Assembly: GCA_949752735.1 (NCBI GenBank) | Contig: OX457052.1 | Span: 17,795,149-17,859,148 of the forward strand | From: Lumbricus terrestris | Lineage: Eukaryota > Annelida > Clitellata > Crassiclitellata > Lumbricidae | DNA length: 64,000 bases | Direction: 5' to 3' | Shown: positions 19,101-29,300 of the stretch, in pieces | Layout: the number at the start of each line of letters is the position of its first letter | How positions within the stretch are numbered: the stretch's first letter is position 1 | Notes under the pieces: generated by a model | The model's input: only the letters and a program-made list of their open reading frames with translations | Told to the model about the DNA's origin: nothing | Databases searched by the model: none | Position numbers and translations under genes: made by a program

Positions 19101-21172
19101 ATGACCCGAAATCTCTCGATTTGAACCAGATGGATTGTCAAGACAGTGTGGAGAGATATGCTGGAGATATGCCACATTCTGCGAAACAATGGCGATAAGA
19201 GAATTGATAATTAATCACATTGGAGTTGATATAGGAGGGTTCACTCTGGAGCACATCAACAAAGCCATCAAGAACTTTACAAAGATACTCACAACAGGCA
19301 CTGGTGGTGGACAGATAGAGCACAAGATTTTAAGCACTCTAAAGTTCGTTTGATAAGAATTAATTGTTATATGACTGAATAAAATCGCGTTTTTGTTACT
19401 TTTTGCTGCGTTATGCTTATTGAATCGCCAAAAATTGGATGGTCTCACGAAAAGTGATATAACTTTTGTTCTGTTTGAAATATGTTGGTGAAATTTCGCT
19501 ATTGTATGTAAATATCAATTGCCATTTAGCTCGTAAAGTTTCATTTACAAATTCTTACTTTCAGTCAAGATATTGGCAAAAATCTTATTTTTTTGTCCCA
19601 CCCTGTAGATTATAGCAATTTTACAGAATCATCGTGCACTTTGTACTTTTGACATTTTCTTAGCCATAGGTCGATGTCTTTATGCATTAGATACCGGTAG
19701 GCCTACGATAGAAGCTGTCATATTAAATTTCTGTAATCCTTGAACATCAAATGTAAGAACTAAATAGCTTGCGAATATAGCACAATACGACGCAAATCTT
19801 AATATTACACAACATAGCATGCTTAATTATGGTAATACAACATAAGAACGTGAATAATAGCTAGAGAAATGCGAGCTATTTTTAGAATGTCGTTGAAATG
19901 TCATTGACCTTTGCACTTGCTCCAATGGTTGATGAGCGGCCGGTCAATAACGTTCGTATCTTTCATTTGGAGAAAGCAAGTGTTCCATTCTCTGTTCCAA
20001 TCGACTCCGCGGCACTCTGCCTCTTTATCGCAGTGTTCCTTACAAACCTCCACATTGGGCACGTCATAGTGTTGTATTCCTCCAAGGGTGTGCGCGTCTA
20101 TCCGAACTGGATCCCAACAGACTAGACAACATTCATCAACGGTTGAAGGGAGAACACGAAGTGAAACACATTTTTGACACAGCATTAAGCACAGCGTAGG
20201 CCTATTCGGCTACGCACAGCATAAATAAACTACCGAGCACGAAACCTACGATAACATATCGAAGATAGGCGCACCAAGCCAATGATCTGAGGGCCGGTGT
20301 CACGAAATAGAGTATCCCTCGTATTAATTGTATCCCCGAAATTAAAAAAGTCGAAAAAATCGCTTCCGCGTCTATTTTTTTGGCAAATTAATTGTCATCT
20401 GTTTTGTTTTGAACGATGACACTAACAGGTATGTTTATTCCTACTAGATAATTTGTTTTTGCTTAGGACACTTAAAACAATTATAGTCACTTAAAATTTT
20501 TATTACAGAATAAATTTTTTTATTATGCGCATTTTTAAAAAAGAGGATAGAATGGTTTATCCCCCGGATAATATAGAACGGTTAATTTCCTCCGGGGAAA
20601 TAGATTAATTCATCCCCTGGATAGCTTTCAGGGGGAATACTCCGTTTCGTGTCACCGGCCTTAGCCCAAATGGCTCCCCAGGCAAAGCATGCATTTTGGC
20701 GCCCCATGCAAAGTATAGGTCTACATTTAGCGCCCTTAGATTCCCACTCAATTGTTCAACCCACGTCAGAATTTACAGATGAACCGGCCAGAGCCTGGCA
20801 AAATGCACACGCTCAACTGAATAATTTATTATATTTTTTATTATTGCACTGAAGGCTGGATAAAATTTTGTGGAAAATGGTCATAAGTAGTAAAACTATT
20901 AGACCTAAACACACTTTTTATAAATGACGCCTCCCTTTGTGGACATGGTGCCCGCTAGAACTTGACGCCCCAGGAAACTACCTGCTTTGCTTGTAATGTC
21001 TAAACTCGGCTTTGAATTATCTGCTTTATTCTGTGATAAATATGTATCCGAGTTTTCATTCTTTATAATCAGCCTGTCAACCAACCTGCTGCTGCAGAAC
21101 ACTGAGGCACCACAAGAGCAAAGCCGATGCACAAGATACAAACGAACAAGCGAGGTTTATCGTATGCGTCAT
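12906..21172 (-). CDS. Gene E: type I receptor-like protein with PAN domain, EPAA stalk, TM segment and Gly/Ser repeat tail
   Basis: Minus-strand five-exon model: 21172-21082 (signal, phase 1 out), 20139-19909 (PAN, 1-1), 16472-15936 (stalk, 1-1), 14628-14474 (TM, 1-0), 13106-12906 (tail to stop). The lengths sum to 1,215 bases, 404 residues, with phase matching at every junction. Predicted order: signal peptide, one PAN/Apple-like domain, about 180-residue Glu/Pro/Ala stalk with two NGT glycosylation sites, single TM helix, YQSI motif, then a Gly-Ser-Ala tail containing SRRGS. Role unknown; cell-surface recognition is inferred by comparison with genes A, B and D. The weak point is the PAN-exon acceptor (CG in place of AG). 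It is duplicated as gene F. Confidence 0.6.
13110..13795. other. Intron 4 of gene E, no feature
   Basis: No repeat or exon recognised. Confidence 0.4.
13796..14110 (+). repeat. 105-bp tandem repeat, three copies
   Basis: Units start at 13796, 13901 and 14006 (GTCTGAGCTGATCGTTACAT) with only isolated differences. Confidence 0.9.
14085..14240 (+). repeat. Short GGGGCTRTTTTGACG tandem repeats
   Basis: About ten variants of a 10-22-base unit (ACGGGGCTGTTTT, TCGGTGGGCTATTATG). The style resembles the subrepeats of the foldback element at 57638-58346, but only one arm is seen. Confidence 0.7.
14474..14628 (-). CDS. Gene E, transmembrane exon
   Basis: Minus-strand exon between TTATTTCAG and CAG/GTAGAC, 155 bases, phase 1 in and 0 out, the same phases as the TM exons of A, B and D. 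It encodes GIITLAALMAVLVLIIIGLV then AYIVSRTRP (stop-transfer Arg) and ends FRSYQSIQ. The IIIGLVxYIV core and the terminal Y-x-x-I/L-Q at the donor match the plus-strand paralogues, tying E to the same family. Confidence 0.8.
14640..15514. other. Intron 3 of gene E, low-complexity patches
   Basis: GAATGAATGAATT-like runs near 14680-14730 and AT-rich ATAATA runs near 14920-14960; no exon seen. Confidence 0.4.
15515..15735 (+). repeat. Degenerate ~20-bp tandem repeat
   Basis: About ten diverged units of the form ATTCTGAGATTGCCACCC (AGATAGCCACCCCATCC, CGATTGCCGCCCATTC, and so on). Confidence 0.75.
15936..16472 (-). CDS. Gene E, EPAA-repeat stalk exon
   Basis: A single 537-base exon (phase 1-1) between AAATAG and ATAG/GTATTT. 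It is built of about 30 four-residue units: EPAA with EPGA, EPSA and KPAA variants. It then passes through an acidic segment with two glycosylation sites (ENGTEANNGTESEEEEGEAE) to a basic end KSKKEKKCPTFMI, which joins the TM exon in frame. The 12-bp unit makes slippage likely, so allele length should vary. The plus-strand GSAAGSAA frame here is a shadow. Alternative: a secreted low-complexity protein, but the in-phase TM exon argues against it. Confidence 0.75.
16659..17465. mobile_element. hAT-like non-autonomous element with empty site in the duplicate
   Basis: Ends CAGTGATTTCCAACC and GGTTGGGAATCACTG are inverted, followed by mirrored GCGGCACACT blocks. Flanks ATTTAGAC and AGTTAGAC match 7 of 8. 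Copy 1 has the uninterrupted site near 200-215, dating the insertion after the duplication. Confidence 0.8.
17660..17950 (+). repeat. (CATA)n microsatellite
   Basis: Counterpart of the arrays at 416-869 and 2286-2320, here without the mariner insertion. Confidence 0.95.
18058..18707 (+). mobile_element. 5'-truncated non-LTR retrotransposon
   Basis: Inserted relative to copy 1. The frame includes RLPAILDRLIRIHYLPEDNP and a C-terminal RLFAALLLNEGHVLHPLLPP, a style common at the end of LINE reverse-transcriptase proteins. The 3' end is a short CTTAT repeat. Family not assigned. Confidence 0.6.
19135..19605 (+). mobile_element. mariner-like element fragment
   Basis: Ends in TTTTTTTGTCCCACCCTG, resembling the complement of the CAGGGTGG terminal repeat of the 870-2285 element. 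The coding remnant is short and unreliable. Confidence 0.4.
19909..20139 (-). CDS. Gene E, PAN/Apple-like exon
   Basis: 231 bases, phase 1-1, ending AAAG/GTCAAT. Cys layout DEC, CWDPV, VCKEHCDKEAEC, GVDWN, TCFLQM and NHWSKC aligns with PAN exons of B (CWDPV, ECKELC, GVDWN, CWFQMQD, NHW). Start is uncertain: the expected acceptor position reads ACCG. A phase-0 alternative begins at 20209 after GTAG, paired with the CAG/GTTGGT donor of exon 1. A third starts at 20121 after GTCTAG and keeps phase 1 but loses the first Cys. Strong identity with copy 1 over the coding part supports a real exon. Confidence 0.7.
20289..21014. mobile_element. hAT-type element in intron 1 of gene E (orthologue of 3511-4688)
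   Basis: Same ends as copy 1, flanked by AATGATCT (20281-20288) and AATTATCT (21015-21022), 7 of 8 identical. It is shared by both copies, so inserted before the duplication, and was later invaded by the 361-bp element. Confidence 0.65.
20296..20656. mobile_element. 361-bp inverted-repeat element
   Basis: Ends GGTGTCACGAAATAGAGTAT and ATACTCCGTTTCGTGTCACC are imperfect inverted repeats, flanked by GGCC on both sides. Absent from copy 1. Superfamily not assigned. Confidence 0.7.
21082..21172 (-). CDS. Gene E, signal-peptide exon
   Basis: ATG at 21172 starts MTHTINLACSFVSCASALLL..., ending VLQQQVG at GTTG/GTTGAC (phase 1). Conservation of ATG and frame with copy 1 favours this start over the longer upstream frame. 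Confidence 0.65.
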
Positions 21173-21519
21173 ATCTGCGACCGATGCTGTTTTCTTCTGT
21201 TCGTAAAAGCACACACAATAACTATCAATGTAAAAATCTGCGTTACAAATAAGGTCCTCGTGCAGCGTTTTAAAGTACCAACTATTACAGCCTATCTGAT
21301 ATTGATTTGCGGCAAGACCTGCACTAACGTAGTAAGGTCACGCTTTATATCATCATTGTAAACTTAACGCTCAAATTTCGATGCAAATTTTCATGGATCG
21401 TGAGCGCGAGAGAATCATAGTCACCACTGGCTTCTTTGATTAATTATCAATTATATTATCCATCTCTCCAGGGATCCTAATCGGGTCCCTCTCCTCAATC
21501 CGACTCTATACCAGCGGGT

Positions 21520-21740
21520 GTGTTAGTTGCCTTGCAGCCGGAGAGTTGCAAGTTCGAATCCACCTCAAGCCGCCTCGTAGGGAACTTGGGCAGGTCCTTC
21601 ACTCACAATTGCTCAGCTCTTCTAGGTGATACTCTGGTACAGTGTCTGCGCTGTAGTCGGGAGCGCTTCTGAGCAGCAGTATCTGAAGGGGAGCTATGAC
21701 AAGTGCACAGTGCACACACATACAATGACATCTAGTGTAG
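21520..21740 (+). mobile_element. tRNA-derived SINE (single copy)
   Basis: Box B-like GTTCGAATCC, then GTAGTCGGGAGCGCTTCTGAG and AAGTGCACAGTGCACACAC tail. Orthologous to the triplicated SINE at 5219-6000. Confidence 0.8.
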
Positions 21741-22242
21741 CGCTTCGGTGTAATACACTTTGGAATATAATCTGAATCTCATCTTCTGCTTGCCTTATTT
21801 GCAATTTAGAAGCTTCACGGTTGCACAATGCTGTCATTGTAAATCGTCGACAAATAAAGAAGTGCACATTGTGACAAGCATGTGACGAAATCACATGCGT
21901 CTATATACAGAACGTTGCAATTCGATGAATATTTTTTATGATTCGTGGATCAATGTTTTGATGATAGAAGACGAGATCTAACCCTGATGTTCAGTCGCCT
22001 TGTTGCCTGAGACACAGGGCATTCGTCGTTTACCCATGAGATCGCCGTATCTTGTATGTCGATCGCAAGCTAACACACGAATAACCGGTTCATCACTGTA
22101 TGCCAAAGTCGTGAAGCAGCAGAGCACCAAACGTGTTCAATATAGTTGATCAGGATAAATATTGCCAGTTCTGACAGTCATGTTGGTCTAGACAATGCAA
22201 GACCAGTTTCACAAATGTCCTGATGCGACGGTATAACTTGTG
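21741..22242. other. 5' flank of gene E, no gene seen
   Basis: Matches 6001-6400 of copy 1. No exon recognised. Confidence 0.45.
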
Positions 22243-22440
22243 TCTCCGCTTGGGATGATGGATGGCGGATTAAGGGAAGCCCTTATAGGGAATGGCTGGA
22301 CGACATCACAGATTGGTGCGAAATGGAAATCCACAAATTGAACAGAATGGCAGAGGAGAGAGACAAGTGGAGACGGATGGTGAAACATGCGATTGACGCC
22401 AACGGTCACTGAACCCATGAACCTCAATGATGATGATGAT
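22243..22440 (+). mobile_element. LINE C-terminal fragment with ATG-repeat tail
   Basis: Reads YREWLDDITDWCEMEIHKLN followed by RMAEERDKWRRMV and a stop, matching the WLDD...D..WR ending common to LINE ORF2 proteins. Ends in ATGATGATGATG. Absent from copy 1. Confidence 0.7.
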
Positions 22441-23764
22441 CCGCTTAAAAAAATTAATTTGAATGTTACCTGACCTTCGGGTTATTCCGACAAAGCACAT
22501 CAACTGGTTGGTCTATTTCTTGAGCTGTTATCGAGAAGATCGTTGAAAGCTATATTCGTTATTGTTTCATGTGCATAGATTCAATATAGACCCGCGGTAC
22601 CAGGAATGCAACTCTACTGACTGCTTGTGGTAAATAGTTATGTCATTTTCGTCCCAAGTGCTGGTAGTCTACTAGAAGGCATTTTTAGCACGAAGTATTA
22701 GACCTATTTGTGCGATCCGCAGCAATGAGGATGGTCACGACGACGACGACGACGAAACGAAGAAATAATTATAGCACGATTATTATATGGAAGCAGAAAT
22801 GTTACCTTACTGTTATCGGCAGCGCCAGTTCTGCTTCTCAACGGGAGCAAAGTCCTCCGTTCAACAGCTAAGAGAGATATCGGTGAATCGTGAGACCATC
22901 GGGCTGTAGAGTGGCACAAAGAAGAGGTCTAACAGGGCTCCCAAGAAGGGAAATTCCGATACGATTCTCAATCCAAAACAATATAGGTCCTTCCTGACAG
23001 GAAACTGTTTTTTCTCCAGATCACTCCCCCGCCAGTCGGGCTGAAAGAAGAAAATCATTTCATGACGTTACTTGTTGAAATACAAACATAATGATACTTA
23101 ACAAGATCCTTCGTATTTTGCAGCGTGTGGACAATAACATAAAACATTAATTTGCAATAGTAGACCCTATGCTTGTATGGAGATTATGATTGACATTGGC
23201 TATATTAAGTTGAAAAGTTCGCTGTGTAGTCCAGCGTTCAAAGAACTTAAAAATGACTAGTCTAAGAGTGATCGCCTATTAGTTTCTGTTTAACTGTTCT
23301 AAGGGTAGTTCAAGATAATTATAGTCATAGCCTAAGTTTCCATTCGTCTGCCTATTATGCAGACACGACTCAACGACTCTGGAACAAGCGGATACTCTGC
23401 GATATATTATTGTGCATAAGTCAATATTCAATTTTCAAAATTTGGAATTATCATCAAGTTAGAATGGATAGGCCTATAACTAAGTGATGTAACGGTAGAT
23501 TTTTATCCGAAACGAGTCGGAGTATAAAAAAATATTTTCGAGCCTAACACCAACTTGAAACAGGGCTGAACGATAATTAGAAATTGAAATCAAGAATAAA
23601 ATCATATAATTAGAGGTTATAATGAATTGTACTCCCTGTTTCTTTACATATAAATAGATACTTTCGGGAAGAACAATCAGTGACGTAATAGACCTATGTC
23701 GCATCTTAGCTTTTTGTGATCATGACGTACTATACCGATTACGCACACTGTGTCGGCATCCCAT
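22441..23764. other. Upstream flank of gene E, no gene seen
   Basis: Shared with 6640-7505 up to about 23725. No supported exons or RNA genes. Confidence 0.4.
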
Positions 23765-23955
23765 GACTTTTTTGCTTGCAGTTCTACACAAAATGTGCAG
23801 TTCTGAATGGATTTCTTTGCTTTCTGAATGTGCACTTCTTTGCAGTTACAAAGGGCAAAAAGCTCATTGTCATCCTATTGGGAGTAATATGCCATGGAGG
23901 ATGGGAAGGGAATGAAGGGATTGTGCAGTTTTAAATTCCTTACAACAGCCCTTGA
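23765..23955 (+). repeat. Dispersed ~185-bp repeat, copy 1
   Basis: Begins with GCAGTTCTACACAAAATGTGC, contains GGAGTAATATGCCATGGAGG and ends AACAGCCCTG. Related copies at 27600-27785 and 29745-29945. Probably a small mobile element whose end resembles GGGGCTGTTTTAA. Confidence 0.65.
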
Positions 23956-25369
23956 GTATGTCACTCTGCTCTGCGGTGCTATAGGGTTTCCTTATCTTTT
24001 ATGCAATAATTAGGATTATTCCTTCGTGACTTAAATTGAAGCTCTTGCACCCTGTTTCGATACAAATACCTTGTCCACTGACTTCCATGGACGGATTTTA
24101 TCATGGGCTGGGGACTAAGTCCCCCAAGAAGACCCAGATTCATGTTTTTACCGTGCAAATTGTGTATTTTCTCGGGCTTAGCCCCCGCCCCGAGAAGGCG
24201 CAGACTCATAAATGTTTTCGGGGAAAATGGTTCTGTTCACGAACGCGAAACTTCCGAATGACTAAAAAAAGGTCATCGACTTTTTGTCCGTGAAATTTTT
24301 TTGTATTTTTCGGCGAGATTTCAGCCCGATGACTAAAAAGTCATCAACTTTTTTGGGCCGAGAAAATATTCGTCGGCGCCGCTCGTTCTGGACCGAGTCT
24401 CAGCCCCAGCAAATTTTAGCCCCTCCAAGAACGGAAACCAAACTCCACCCTTGCTGTCTTCTCTACCAAAGACACGCGAGACCTCCATAATTTAAGCGCA
24501 ACCGACGGCCTCAATTGTGATATGCTCTATATAAACCAAGTATTGCATTTCACAATTACTTTCAAAGCCTGCTTTTCTAAGGTTGTTTGAATGTTCGAGG
24601 TTGTTCCTCTATTATCTATCGCTATCATTGAATTTTTCTTCGTATCGATGCAGTGACCACGCCACAATAGGTTGTAGTTGGTCATTTGATCTGCCTATGT
24701 TACTATTTAAGTGCATTAAGGCTTGCCTAGAATTCTTTCGAATTTCGCCGTTTCTGTATAAATTTATTTCAGTCGTGATTGACATTTAAATACACAACGT
24801 CAACTATTGAGGCTCCATCTATTGTAAGGCATCAACAGATGGATCGATTTTTTAAATTGCCGTCCATTTGTTTGCGCGACCTATATTTCGGCGCCCTTTC
24901 GAACAGGCGCTTTTATGAGCGGCGCCCCTTTGATGCGTGGTCGCCCTTTAGAATTCGACCTTTTGATAGTAAAATCATGTTTATTTGGTTTATTTAAAAG
25001 TTTCTACCCGAAGATTGATAAAAAATCGAACCCTGGGATCTGACATCCGTCCCTGAATTACATTGACGACCTGAAGGGGAACCTATTTGACCTAGAGGGT
25101 TGACGGCGTAATTGCAGTATCGGAGACCGTGTGTGTCGGTTTGGGTCAGGTCAGGCGTCGTGAGGGTCGGTTAAGGCTAGTGTTAGGGATAGTAATTCGC
25201 CTAACTGAAGACGTGCCTAACTGGCTAAAACGAACTGACAGGTTTTCTGACATGGGTTTCACTTTTAGGCTCATAATATTAGCCTATGTTCATTGATTTT
25301 GCGCTTAGACTTCTTTGTTACATGTTTATCGACACTGCCATTTCAAAGATGATTAGTGTTTGAACGCCA
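23956..25369. other. Repeat-derived intergenic DNA, no gene seen
   Basis: 24080-24430 has several GTCATCRACTTTTT and GGGCTTAGCCCCC-like blocks suggesting a degraded MITE. 25313-25360 nearly matches 52554-52600 in intron 1 of gene D. Confidence 0.35.
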
Positions 25370-25521
25370 TTTAGGTCCCCGTGGAGGGACCGTGCTAGCC
25401 CGAGATTTGGAATCTCTGAAATAACTACCTTAGGGACTCAAACCGCGTCTCGCACGCTCTCTTTCACAGAGTTGCGTACAGACGCGCGGCCAGCGCTCTT
25501 ACCGATGTAGCTAAGCTAGCC
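25370..25521 (-). mobile_element. Second tRNA-derived SINE family, copy 1
   Basis: Minus strand reads GGCTAGCTTAGCTACATCGG and TAAGAGCGCTGGCC (box A-like), then a GCGGTTTGAGTCCC box B. Related copy, opposite orientation, at 31786-31945. Confidence 0.65.
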
Positions 25522-26216
25522 AGTAAGAGTTTTAGATTTGCATTATCTGCCCTACTTATAACCGTCATTTTATTCTTCAAAACGTTTGTGTAATTATATT
25601 TCCGATTGAAACATTTGCGCCAATGCATCAGCAAGTCCCAGATGCTGCTCGTTGTTATAGCTATTCGCTTGCAAATGAATGATCTGTTTTAATAACTCAA
25701 GCTTCAAACTCGAAAAGTTACTTATAATAGGCTGGTGAGAAATAGGCCTACCTTGAGGTTGTTATAAGTTAGGCGGCGCTACATAAATAGGCCTACCAAC
25801 TAACAGAAATGTATGCACCCTTATACCATACCAATACCAACATACATGTACATAGGCTTACAAGTATAAATGATATAGGCCACATACATACAAGCATGCA
25901 TACATGTATGCATGCATATTGCATAATTATTAGGCATACGTGCATAGACATAGATAATTAGATATATAGCCTAAGCTAGGCCTATATATGACAAGAATAA
26001 TTATTTATTAGATCTGGCAATATTAATTGCATGTATATTATTCTTAGAATGCATTAGCCTTATGCGCAGGCAGTCAAGCGTGCAAGATAACGCATAGGCT
26101 ATCACACACGTTTACAAATCAGATGAACCTTAACACTTGTCGTGAGGACTCAGTTGCGAGGTTATGCATTGCATAGGCCTACCTTTATATACTAATGCAA
26201 GAAGCGTAATTAACCA
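25522..26216. other. Upstream region of gene A
   Basis: AT-rich with CATACA/CATGCA patches at 25840-25920. No exon seen. Confidence 0.4.
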
Positions 26217-26245
26217 GGAATAGTTTCTTCGAACTGCGATCGTAC
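26214..26245 (+). promoter_or_regulatory. Candidate conserved promoter block of gene A (GGAA core)
   Basis: ACCAGGAATAGTTTCTTCGA then ACTGCGATCG lies about 90 bases before the ATG. B, C and D have AGGAAGTTG at a similar place, and C and D add a following CAGTCGCG. A GGAA core fits ETS-type factors. Function inferred only from conservation. Confidence 0.35.
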
Positions 26246-26307
26246 TCAAGGATTATGCTCTGTCAGTTTAGTCCCATGGCAAAAATAAAAACATAAAATT
26301 ATCTAAC

Positions 26308-26386
26308 ATGGATTACTCTGAACTGTGGAGAATTTCTGTCTACTTTGCAATTGTGTTTCAATGCCTATCATGGTCACTCGCACAAG
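26308..26386 (+). CDS. Gene A, signal-peptide exon
   Basis: MDYSELWRISVYFAIVFQCL then SWSLAQ, 26 codons plus one base, donor CAAG/GTTAGT. The first residues M-D/E-x-x-x-L-x-R-I and QCL recur in B, C and D, fixing the ATG. A hydrophobic core with small residues before the end fits a cleaved signal peptide. Confidence 0.8.
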
Positions 26387-29300
26387 GTTAGTTACTGTAG
26401 GCCTAAAACTTCAGCATTTTTAAAAGCAGTCTACAAAGTCACCTGGTCACCTGGTGCCGTCAGCTCTTGGAGCTCTGGCGACAGTCATGATGTATCCTCT
26501 CCATTGTCTCCTGTTTATTGTCGCCTCTCTTAGCTCTTCCAAGCTCATTCCAGACTTTTCCTGTACTTCATCCATCCACCTCTTCCTTGGTCTTCCGCGT
26601 CTTCTCCTTCCTTCACCGCATGCCGTCATCATCTCCTTTCCAAACCGTTTGATCTCATCACGTGGCCGAAGTAGCTGAATTTCCGCCTGGTTGCTGTTTG
26701 TTGCAGTGTCTCCTCCCTCTCTATTCCGAGCTCCTCACGCACCGACTCGTTAGTTCTCCTTTCCATCCATGAGATCTTTAGCATCTTCCTCCAAATCCAC
26801 ATCTCGCACGCGTTGATTTTCTTTTCCATATCCTGAGTCATCTTTCTAAAAATTGCTATTGAAGTTAGAATGCGCTTGCAAATGTTTATGATGAGCAAGT
26901 AAGTTACTCAAAAGATTTAGTAAGATATATGAACATATCTGATCTCCATCTATCCCTAGCTGCGTTTAGAAAACTAGTCGGATCTTAATGAGTTTTGCTG
27001 AGTGTTGTAATTAGTGTTGCTATGATTCTGATACAAGTTAATGTCTTCAGAACTGCTTTGAAGAAACCATCGTTATTCGTTATGTGATAGGCCTATGGAA
27101 TCACGGAGTTCATGCTGAATTTCAAAATCTAAACCCGTTCCTGTTTACTTGTGTCTTCTAAGTAATACGTTCAATTGTTTTGCAACGGGTATAATTAAGA
27201 CTGATGCATTATTGAACTATCACATTTTCTTTGTTTTTTAATGTGGTTGATGCTTAGGGCCTAGACTTTAGCCCGAATAATTTGGACTGCATAGAAAGTC
27301 TAATATGGAAAAATTACTCGCACAATGCTAGAAAAACGGAAGCATTTTTGTTAGTGTACAGAGTTATCATTAATTTGACTATAAATATTATTATTCATCT
27401 GCCTCAAAATTGTTATTGAAGTTAGAAAAGGTTAAGATGAACAAGTAAGTTACTCAAAATGATTAGTTAGAAATAGGCTATATAGGCCTACTTGCTATAG
27501 ACTATAAGCTTATATATGCATGTATGTGCACTTATTATAGCGCCTCTTCAAGGTTACTACTCAGAAGCGCCCCCGACTACAGCGCGGACACTGAATCGGT
27601 TTTTTTGCAGTTCTAAATGGATTCGTGCAGTTGTAGAAGCACTTCCGTCACATTTCGTGCAGTTAAAACTAGTTTAAAAAGGCCATTTTCCTCAAATTAG
27701 GAGTAATTTACCACGGAGGACGAGAAAGGAGAGAAGATGATGTGCAGTTCCATAGGCCTACATTCCTTAAAAACAGCCCTGATTAGGGTAGAAAAATCCA
27801 ATGGTATTCTGATGCCATTCACTTGGCACTAAGGACAAAAAATGTGCTTTTTTCAGATGTTGATGAATGTTCTCAGCGTTGCTGGATAGTTCAACAAAAC
27901 GCTGGCGTTAATGGAGCCACCGGACAATACGGAGTTGAAAGCGAAGAGAGCTGTAAGTCACTTTGCCTGAACACTGAAACGTGCATCGGACTCGATTGGG
28001 ACAAAAACAGCAGCGTCAAATGTTGGTTCCAAACCACGATATCGCCTATTTTGGAAAGGGAGGATATCGATCATTGGACTGTGGATGATTGTACAGGTTA
28101 ACCACATTCTCAACTTTGATGAAAATGTGTCTCGCCTCTGAAATAACTCGCATTTATCCTAATGCATTTTTATATTTAGCCTTATCAAACGAAGCCACAC
28201 TATTTATGCAGTGTTTAAGTGAAGATGGTGGATCAGAGAGCACATGCTAACGTTTTTATTAAAAACTGGTTATCAGGAAGAGGACAAAAGGTGGGCACAG
28301 GTGATAAGCATTTTATCAAGACGACAGTGCTAAGTGGATCGCCGCAAGGATCATTCATTGGACCATTGCTGTTCGTGCAATGACATAGACGATGGGATTT
28401 TTATCATAAATATAATTTTGCAGTTGATACAAAAACTATACAGACCAATGGGGATGAAAAGAAACAGTGCTGCTACAGAAGAATCTAGAAGAATGGCCAG
28501 GTTGTCTCAAAACTAGCAAATGTTCTTTGATTTGGAAAAGTAGGCCTACTCAGTGATGCATATGGGGGGGGAGGAGGAAGAATGAGTGTCCAAAGTTGCG
28601 AAATTGGGTACGGTATGGCACTGGAGGTGTGTGAAGAAGACAGGGACTCAGGAATGATTATGCACAATTGTGCAAGACGTTCGAAGCAGTTAACTCTAGC
28701 CTAATTTAAGACGATTAGAAGGGAAATCGGCTTAAGCAGTAGGCTTGCCGCAGTTTATGTCAGCTCGCTCATTTTCATAACCAAATATTCCTTAATTTTA
28801 TCTGGTTGTGTCAGAAACCATCTTCTAGCAGCAAAAGCATGAATTCTTGCAGATGATTGCGCTCCATATTGTTGGAAGGATGTACAAACCGATGTTCGAG
28901 CGATCGTGAATTATCATCAGCCAGATATTACAGACGAGAGCCAGTGCAAACTCCGCTGTAGCAACACATCGAGTTGCACTGGCATCGATTGGGTCAATGA
29001 TAATGATTGTTATTTGCTAAACAGCACAGGAACTCTTATTCAAGGAGCGGGAGTACGTCACTGGGACATCAAAAGAAATTTGTCAACCATTTGTCAGAGT
29101 TAGTATAATTATTTTTCTACGATATGTGATTCCAGGCTATGCTCATTCATTCATTCATTCATTCATTCATTCATTCATTCATTCATTCATTCATTACGGG
29201 AATATGCATGGTGCCTCCTCAATGGGACTACTCAGAAGCACACCCAGCACACACCATGCAGCGGAGCAAATAAAACTGTGTTTATGTGAGAGGGGAGTGC

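Larger units (their letters stand above)
16441..23725. repeat. Copy 2 of the tandem segmental duplication
   Basis: Matches 1-7505. Its own insertions are the hAT at 16659-17465, a LINE at 18058-18707, a mariner-like end near 19605, the 361-bp element at 20296-20656 and a LINE fragment at 22243-22440. Each has an empty or different state in copy 1. Confidence 0.85.

Noticed and set aside
18906..19448. Short minus-strand frames
   Set aside because: Fall across duplicated intron and transposon fragments, not conserved with copy 1.
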